From positions 1 to 36,503 of the forward strand of contig JAUWBH010000041.1 of the NCBI GenBank assembly GCA_030605085.1: 36,503 nt of DNA, in the 5' to 3' direction. The notes beneath the pieces were generated by a model. It saw only the letters and a program-made list of their open reading frames with translations, searched no databases and was not told where the DNA came from. How positions within the stretch are numbered: position 1 is the stretch's first letter; each line of letters begins with the position of its first letter. Origin of the DNA: Promethearchaeota archaeon. GTDB taxonomy: Archaea > Asgardarchaeota > Lokiarchaeia > Sigynarchaeales > SOKP01. A program made the translations under genes and the position numbers. This document shows positions 31,597-36,503 of the stretch, in pieces.

Positions 31597-31597
31597 A

Positions 31598-32092
31598 ATG
31601 CATCTAATTCAATCACCTTACAAGGAATTAGTCAACGAATTGTTGGATAAACTCAAGATAGCATGCGGAGATAACTTAATCTCACTCATTCTTTATGGTT
31701 CAATAGCTAGGGGAGACTTTAGAAAAGATTCTGACATTGATTTACTCCTAATTTTTGAAAAATTACCTAAAGAGAGATTTTTACGTCAAGATTATTTTAT
31801 TGATGTTGAAAAGGGAATTTCATTCACAGAATTATATGAAAAAGGTTATTACCCTACATTTTCTCCGATTTTAAAAACAAAAAAGGAAGCAAATTTTTTA
31901 TCACCTCTATATCTCGATATGGTAGATGATGCAATTATCCTTTTTGATAAAGATTCTTTCTTTCTTAATATCTTAAAGACACTTAGAGAGCGCTTAAAGG
32001 AAATGGGTGCAATTAAAAAACGAATAGGCAAAAAATGGTATTGGGATTTAAAATTGAATTATAAATTTGGAGAAGATATCATTATTGAATAA
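31598..32092 (+). CDS. MNT-family nucleotidyltransferase (second NTase/HEPN pair)
   Basis: 164 residues. The active-site motif is the canonical GSx10DxD in GSIARGDFRKDSDID, followed by LLLIFEKLP. It is longer than MntA of the first module, with about 80 extra C-terminal residues (YFIDVEKGISFTELYE, SPLYLDMVDDAIILFD). Such proteins modify a HEPN partner or another target. The HEPN gene overlaps its end by 8 bases (TTGAATAA), the same overlap as in the module at 1.2 kb. It is part of an accessory strip with an MTase remnant. Antitoxin role inferred. Confidence 0.87.
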   Translation: MHLIQSPYKELVNELLDKLKIACGDNLISLILYGSIARGDFRKDSDIDLLLIFEKLPKERFLRQDYFIDVEKGISFTELYEKGYYPTFSPILKTKKEANFLSPLYLDMVDDAIILFDKDSFFLNILKTLRERLKEMGAIKKRIGKKWYWDLKLNYKFGEDIIIE

Positions 32093-32510
32093 CAAGCAAA
32101 TGGCTATAAGTTATCTAAGCGAAGGAAAAATTCGATTAAAGACGGCTCGCTCAGCACGTAGGAAAAGAAATCTTGCTTTTGCAGTACGTCAATCACAAGA
32201 ATGTGTAGAATTATATTTAAAAGGTATTTTAAGATTTGTCGGGATAGAACCTCCTAAATGGCATGATGTGGGAATAATTCTTAAGAATGAAATTCATCGA
32301 TTTCCTGAATGGTTTCAAAAAAAAGTTGATGAATTAGCTCTTATTTCAAAAGAATTGAGAAGAGAACGTGAACTTAGCATGTATGGAGATCATGACTCAA
32401 AAATACCCGCAAATAAACTTTATTCCAAAGTTGACGCAAATGAAGCTTTAAAAAAAGCAAAAGCGGTAGCAATGTTATGTAAACGATTGGTTGAAAAAAG
32501 AAGCAATTAA
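32085..32510 (+). CDS. HEPN-domain protein (non-canonical motif)
   Basis: 141 residues from TTG 32085, chosen because it reproduces the 8-base overlap; TTG 32067 and ATG 32100 are alternatives. The HEPN pattern is clear: MAISYLSEGKIRLKTARSA, FAVRQSQECVELYLKGILR, PPKWHDVGIIL. The usual Rx4-6H RNase motif is not present; the corresponding region is RERELSMYGDHD (Arg with YGD), as in HEPN proteins that pair with longer NTases. It may be a variant toxin or a binding domain. Operon with the NTase. Confidence 0.82.
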   Translation: MNNKQMAISYLSEGKIRLKTARSARRKRNLAFAVRQSQECVELYLKGILRFVGIEPPKWHDVGIILKNEIHRFPEWFQKKVDELALISKELRRERELSMYGDHDSKIPANKLYSKVDANEALKKAKAVAMLCKRLVEKRSN

Positions 32511-32613
32511 TTTTACTATTAGAATTTAATCTAAGGTATTTGGGTTTTAAGATTTAATATCTTGGTGTTTTAGTTTTTATAGAAGGAGTTTTAGATTTTT
32601 TTTAATAACTTCT

Positions 32614-33257
32614 TTAAGGTATTAGACAAGATTGTATAAGTTTACTTTTTTGTTCAAATTCAAATTTTTCGTGATTTACTACAAATTGATTTCCATTTTG
32701 ACTATATTCTTTTATAGAATATAATAAGATATCAATTTCTTGTTTTGTATTCACTTTAAAATTGTAATTATTTGCCTTGTATTTAAGTTCTTTACCTTCA
32801 TTCTTATATCTTCTAACAAATTCAATATGTTTGTTTAGTCTATCGTTATTAATCGAATTAACTAATTGTTTTATTTTCCTCACATTTCTTTTCAAAATTT
32901 CCATAAATTCTGAGTTGATCTCATACCCAATAGCGTTTCTTGCGGAAACCATCGCAGCTAACGATGTTGTTCCAGTCCCCCAAAATGGATCTAATACTAT
33001 ATCTCCGTAAATAGAAAACATACTAATCAACCTATACGGGAGTTCTAAGGGGAACGCAGCTGAACGCTCTCTGACTTTTCTTTTTTTATAATTAGCATTA
33101 TTTAAATCCTGGGACACCCCTCTAATATCCACCCATACATCTGAAAACCATTTATTTCTTTCTTCCCAAAAATTGCGAAATCGTTATACTCTCCTTTATC
33201 TAAATCTACTTCATCTATGTTTTTCTTTAGTTTAATTGGTAAGGAACTAATATTCAT
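32614..33257 (-). pseudogene. Frameshifted DNA methyltransferase (N4/N6 class)
   Basis: The intact part (172 codons from 33132) has RERSAAFPLELPYRLI and the SAM-binding motif LDPFWGTGTTSLAA, as in beta-class cytosine-N4/adenine-N6 methyltransferases. Upstream, ATG 33257 starts MNISSLPIKLKKNID and continues to EYNDF, after which the reading continues only in another frame (RNFWEERNKWFSDVWVDIRG). A single-base deletion near 33175-33180 explains this. The catalytic (D/S)PPY motif is not found in either frame, so an N-terminal part may also be missing. Likely a dead restriction-modification remnant. Confidence 0.8.
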
Positions 33258-33323
33258 CGTTAAATATTTATTATTTATTTGTTGATTTTAGTGATATTAG
33301 ATTTTCAAGTAAAAATTTTCTTA

Positions 33324-33740
33324 TTATTCTTCTTTCAGTTTCTTGATAATATTTTCTAATATACTAATAATTCGTTCTTTGTAACTAATTTGATTTGGAT
33401 ATTGGAAAGACCAAGCTCGCCACTGAGGCCGTTTATGACCAATCTTAAATTTTACACCGCTCATATTTGTCATATAAGAATCATTATTAAGTTTAGTAGC
33501 TATTTGATCAGCAATAATGTACCAGTGAAATTTCGTACCTAACTTCGCGCCACTATTTATTGGGGCAGAATTTACCCTCGTTTTTACGCTATCGAATTTA
33601 ATTTTCCATCTGTCGGGAGCTTCTTTAATCTCGTACCATTTACCATTATTGTAATTCCACGAATGAGAATTACCTATTTCCATACCAGAATAAATTTTAT
33701 TGTTGTATGTTTTGAGTTTATTGTACAATTCTTTACTCAC
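33324..33740 (-). CDS. Unknown protein beside the decayed methyltransferase
   Basis: 138 residues, basic and Trp-rich: HSWNYNNGKWYEIKEAPDRW, GAKLGTKFHWYIIADQIATKL, then KFKIGHKRPQWRAWSFQYP. I do not recognise a family. Its place 66 bases before the methyltransferase remnant, same strand, is where a restriction endonuclease would be expected, and the size is compatible, but no PD-(D/E)xK or HNH motif is obvious. It could also be a phage- or plasmid-type protein. Frame is intact with ATG start and Lys/Glu tail. Confidence 0.65.
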   Translation of the reverse strand: MSKELYNKLKTYNNKIYSGMEIGNSHSWNYNNGKWYEIKEAPDRWKIKFDSVKTRVNSAPINSGAKLGTKFHWYIIADQIATKLNNDSYMTNMSGVKFKIGHKRPQWRAWSFQYPNQISYKERIISILENIIKKLKEE

Positions 33741-33793
33741 TAAATATAATATATGTAATATTAATTTTTTAAAGAAGCAGTTAGACTATTAAA

Positions 33794-34075
33794 ATGAATA
33801 AAATGGTATTCAAATTATTTCAAATAATGTTATCAACGATGTTTTGTTTAATTATTTGTGGCATTAGTCCAAACGCCTCTATCCCATCATCCGTTAAGGA
33901 ATTTGGGAATGCTTTTCTACTCCGAAAGGTTGTCATCCAGAACTGCGCTGGACGGGCTTTCAGTTATGCTCTCCCATTCTCGATACGAGAAAACTTTTTT
34001 ACTATTGAGGGAACACCTCAATATATTACTATTGAGTTAAAGTATTTAAGCGTCTATAGTGTAAAGATTTTCTAA
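33794..34075 (+). mobile_element. Possible IS200/IS605 (tnpB 3' end) remnant
   Basis: A higher-GC island (about 45% across 33860-33990) in AT-rich DNA. The plus-strand frame reads ICGISPNASIPSSVKEFGNAF, similar in style to variable C-terminal tails of TnpB proteins (C-G...E-x-G). Behind it are several hairpins: TCCAG-AACTGCG-CTGGA enclosed by GAAAG/CTTTC, TTCTCG-ATA-CGAGAA and TTGAGG-GAACA-CCTCAA, as in the structured right end (omega/reRNA region) of such elements. The TnpB catalytic and zinc-finger parts are absent. Identification is tentative. Confidence 0.3.
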
Positions 34076-34254
34076 TTTACAGTAATACTTTCGAAATAAT
34101 TACAAAAATAAAATTATTTGATAATATTTGGTATAAATGTTATTGATTTTTTTGACTATATAAATATATGAAAAGACCAGTAATTTTTCGGTTTAATAAA
34201 TTTAAATTGTAATTTTAAGGAAATAGCATGATTGAAATAATCGTGAATCTATTT

Positions 34255-35880
34255 TTAGTTATTATTTTTAAAAGCCGTTTTTCCTCTAATAATTGTTTCG
34301 AGAACTTTAATCTCTCTGATTTTATCTTTAGGAACTTCGAGAGGATTTTTATCTAATATTACAAAGTCCGCTAATTTTCCAACTTCAATACTTCCTTTAA
34401 TATTTTCTTCGAATGCGGCGTAAGCTCCATTAATAGTATAAGATTTTAAAGCTTCTTCTATGCTTAAACATTCTTCAGGAACAAATCCAAATCGCGTAAT
34501 TAATGCGTGAAGCCCTAAAATTGGGTTGGGATCTTCTACAGGGCAATCTGAACCAGCAGCTAGTATAATCCCGGCATTAACAATAGATTTAAAAGCGTAA
34601 GTATATTTAAAACGTTCTTTACCTATTCTTTCTTCTAACCAGGGACAATCGGAGATAATAAAAGGTGGTTGGCAGGAAGCAATTAAATCTAATTCTTTCA
34701 TATCTTTTAACACATCAGCAGTTAGCATAGAAGCGTGTTCAATTCTATGTCGATGATCTTTTCGAGGGTATTCTTTTAAGAGCTTTTTATACAAATCTAC
34801 AACGATTCTATTTGCTTTATCGCCGATTGCATGAATAGCGATTTGATACTTAAGATTATGTGCCGCTATCATTCGCTGATAGATTTCATCTTCATCATTT
34901 ACCAAGAATCCACATTTTTCAGGTTGGTCAGTAAAAGGTTCGAATAGGAAAGCAGTTGATGCTCCGAAGGTACCGTCAGCCCAGATTTTTAAACATCCTA
35001 CTTTAAATTTACCGTCCGTTTTGCCATCATCTAATTCTGATTTTTTGATTCTATTTAATTTTCTTGGATTTTTTGTAAAAATAACACTATAGTAATTTTG
35101 AGGTATCTGTTCTTTTATAAGTTTTAAAATAGGAATGGATATACCCCCTAAGTTTTCGACTCCTCCTCTATCTAATTCGACGAATCCATGAATGGAAGTT
35201 ATTCCTTTTTTTGCAAAATCTTTGAATACATTTGATGCCGCTTCTTTTATTGTATTTGAGTCCGGAATTGGAATTTTTGAAATTAAGAGATCTGTTGCAT
35301 GTTCCGTTAATATACCCGTAATTTCGCCATTTTTTTCTTTTTGTATTTCTCCACCTTCAGGAGCTTTTGTATCACGATTAATTTCTGCTAGTTCTAATGC
35401 TTTACTATTAGCGACTACTAAATGACCATCGTGTCTTATAAGGAAAATAGGGTTTTCAGAACAAGCATCATCTAAATCCCATCGAGTTGGTAAAATTGGA
35501 TTATCAAAATTCTCTTCAGTCAAATTCAAACCTAAAATAAATTCATTAGGTTTTTTTTCCCTAGCCGTTTTTTGTAAAAGTTCCTGGAGCTCTTTTAAAC
35601 TTTTGACGCCAGCAAGATTAAGATTGAATTCGAAGAATAAACTAGATATTGGATGAATATGACAATCAATAAAGCCAGGTAGCAATATATTTCCTTTTAA
35701 TTCAATCAAATCATATTTATTGCCTAATTTATTTTTTACTTCCTCTACACTCCCAACAGCAATTATTTTTTCTTCCTCAATCCCCACAGCTTCAACGGTG
35801 GGTTGATTATCGTTCATAGTGATAATAGGGCCACCTTTAATTAAAATTATTTTCATTCCCTCCATATTTTCATTTATCAT
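34255..35880 (-). CDS. YtcJ-like amidohydrolase
   Basis: 541 residues, the size of YtcJ/AepA-type amidohydrolases. Metal-binding start LPGFIDCHIHP (H74, H76), then RHDGHLVVANSKALE, WADGTFGASTAF, IAIHAIGDKANR with the metal His, RHRIEHAS, and AAGSDCPVEDPNPILG with the final Asp. C-terminal strand GKLADFVILDKNPLE closes the beta-sandwich. The family hydrolyses amide bonds in N-substituted compounds; natural substrates are mostly unknown. The start could be the ATG at 35880 or residues 6 or 9; GGAGGGA sits only one base before the third ATG. Probably monocistronic. Confidence 0.92.
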   Translation of the reverse strand: MINENMEGMKIILIKGGPIITMNDNQPTVEAVGIEEEKIIAVGSVEEVKNKLGNKYDLIELKGNILLPGFIDCHIHPISSLFFEFNLNLAGVKSLKELQELLQKTAREKKPNEFILGLNLTEENFDNPILPTRWDLDDACSENPIFLIRHDGHLVVANSKALELAEINRDTKAPEGGEIQKEKNGEITGILTEHATDLLISKIPIPDSNTIKEAASNVFKDFAKKGITSIHGFVELDRGGVENLGGISIPILKLIKEQIPQNYYSVIFTKNPRKLNRIKKSELDDGKTDGKFKVGCLKIWADGTFGASTAFLFEPFTDQPEKCGFLVNDEDEIYQRMIAAHNLKYQIAIHAIGDKANRIVVDLYKKLLKEYPRKDHRHRIEHASMLTADVLKDMKELDLIASCQPPFIISDCPWLEERIGKERFKYTYAFKSIVNAGIILAAGSDCPVEDPNPILGLHALITRFGFVPEECLSIEEALKSYTINGAYAAFEENIKGSIEVGKLADFVILDKNPLEVPKDKIREIKVLETIIRGKTAFKNNN

Positions 35881-36136
35881 TTAAAAATTCTCTTTTTCAT
35901 TAAATAATTAGTTTTAATTAAAAAATAAATAAGAATTTAATTTTTAACAAAATAACATTTTATAAATCAGAGTTTAATTATATTTGATTTTGATTCTGGC
36001 TTTTAGTAGCACTTTACTTAAAAAATCTTTATTAATTTAATCTTTTTATAAAATATTAAACTAAAATTTTTAATAGATTCCAAGTTAAATCAATAAAAAC
36101 AAATAAAACAACCTAAAATAATAGGAAGTGTCTAAA

Positions 36137-36274
36137 TTGGCAAAATGGGAATGCACTGCGTGTGGATATGTCTACGATGAAGCAACTGAGGGAACCAAGT
36201 TTGAAGATTTACCAGACGATTGGACATGTCCTGTATGTGGTGTAGACGGAAATGGATTATCCATTACGGCATAG
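36137..36274 (+). CDS. Rubredoxin, 45 aa
   Basis: TTG start 36137; AGGAAG about ten bases upstream serves as ribosome-binding site. C6-x2-C9-GYVYDE and [14 protein letters not shown] give the complete Fe(Cys)4 site with the family Trp. It is seven residues shorter than common rubredoxins, lacking the loop before KFEDLP, as in the 45-residue Desulfovibrio desulfuricans rubredoxin. It likely accepts electrons from the reductase at 21 kb. Confidence 0.94.
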   Translation: MAKWECTACGYVYDEATEGTKFEDLPDDWTCPVCGVDGNGLSITA

Positions 36275-36342
36275 GCAAGGACATGTTTGAGAAAATTGAT
36301 TAATTAGTATTGAAAATCTTAAAGTAAATTTTTTTTTTTTTA

Positions 36343-36365
36343 TTTTCTTGATAAAATCAAGAAAA
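36343..36365 (+). terminator. Hairpin after the rubredoxin gene
   Basis: TTTTCTTGAT-AAA-ATCAAGAAAA, a perfect 10-base inverted repeat, about 70 bases after the stop and preceded by a long T-run at 36329-36340. The T-run alone could end transcription. The remaining bases to 36503 show only a weak TTGACA/TGTCAA repeat and no gene. Confidence 0.45.
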
Positions 36366-36503
36366 GTGTTAGTAGCACTAATTTTTTGACACAAATCAGC
36401 AATAATTATTTGTCAAATTATGTCACTAAATTTGAGATTTTACGTGATATTTTTACATTAATAATGAACTTAATAAAAAATAAAAAATTAATTATTTTCA
36501 TTA

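Noticed and set aside
33858..34040. 60-aa plus-strand ORF in the hairpin island
   Set aside because: Alternative frame over an inverted-repeat-rich region with no protein-like pattern.

Overview
AT-rich window (about 30% G+C by eye) from an archaeon. Evidence for Archaea: TATA-box promoters of TTTATATA type, GGTGAT/GGAGG ribosome-binding sites with frequent TTG starts, tRNA genes that mostly lack an encoded CCA, a Bat-type HTH_10 regulator, and a ferredoxin-rich anaerobic metabolism. The gene content (corrinoid protein with RACE activator, glycyl radical enzyme, CODH-like protein, rubredoxins, MNT/HEPN pairs) would suit an anaerobic Asgard (Lokiarchaeia-like) archaeon, but no marker here proves the lineage.

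Layout. 0-2.3 kb: a partial TPR-like gene, an unknown gene, and an MntA-HepT toxin-antitoxin pair flanked by three copies of one promoter repeat, the last driving a broken MntA. 2.3-6.2 kb: 2-oxoacid:ferredoxin oxidoreductase gamma-alpha fusion, divergent from sucCD; no beta subunit is present. 6.2-9.9 kb: iron-sulfur proteins, including an HdrD-like CCG protein. 10-11.2 kb: ferredoxin-thioredoxin reductase, glutaredoxin and a HEAT-repeat protein. 11.2-13.4 kb: a micro-ORF, a decayed surface-protein tail, and an OLD-like ATPase plus TOPRIM-like gene pair (defence candidate). 13.5-19 kb: thioredoxin-like protein, TIGR04076 protein, iron-sulfur flavoprotein, a CO dehydrogenase-like protein, an HTH_10 regulator and an Fe-S protein. 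19-20.9 kb: ten tRNA genes in a row plus a separate tRNA-Met, with two homologous structured RNAs that share one promoter and sit upstream of tRNA genes. 21-22.6 kb: NADH:rubredoxin reductase fused to rubredoxin, plus a small rubredoxin-like protein. 22.6-26.3 kb: RACE protein, corrinoid protein and DUF2284 protein. 26.8-30.7 kb: DsrE-like protein, glycyl radical enzyme, PanB. 30.7-34.1 kb: an accessory strip with tandem repeats, a surface-protein remnant, a second NTase/HEPN pair, a frameshifted DNA methyltransferase and a possible IS200/IS605 remnant. 34.2-36.5 kb: YtcJ-like amidohydrolase and a 45-residue rubredoxin.

Most notable: (1) the CODH-like protein at 15.3 kb has Glu300 where true Ni-CODHs have the C-cluster Cys295. 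It keeps the other ligands and lies near an Fe-S protein of a family I associate with hybrid-cluster-protein operons. This suggests a hydroxylamine/nitrosative-stress reductase on a CODH scaffold rather than a CO dehydrogenase. (2) Two paralogous structured RNAs with identical promoter architecture lie upstream of tRNA genes and may be a new ncRNA or tRNA-leader family. (3) The ATPase/TOPRIM pair is a compact PARIS/OLD-like defence candidate. (4) There are repeated traces of gain and decay of accessory modules.
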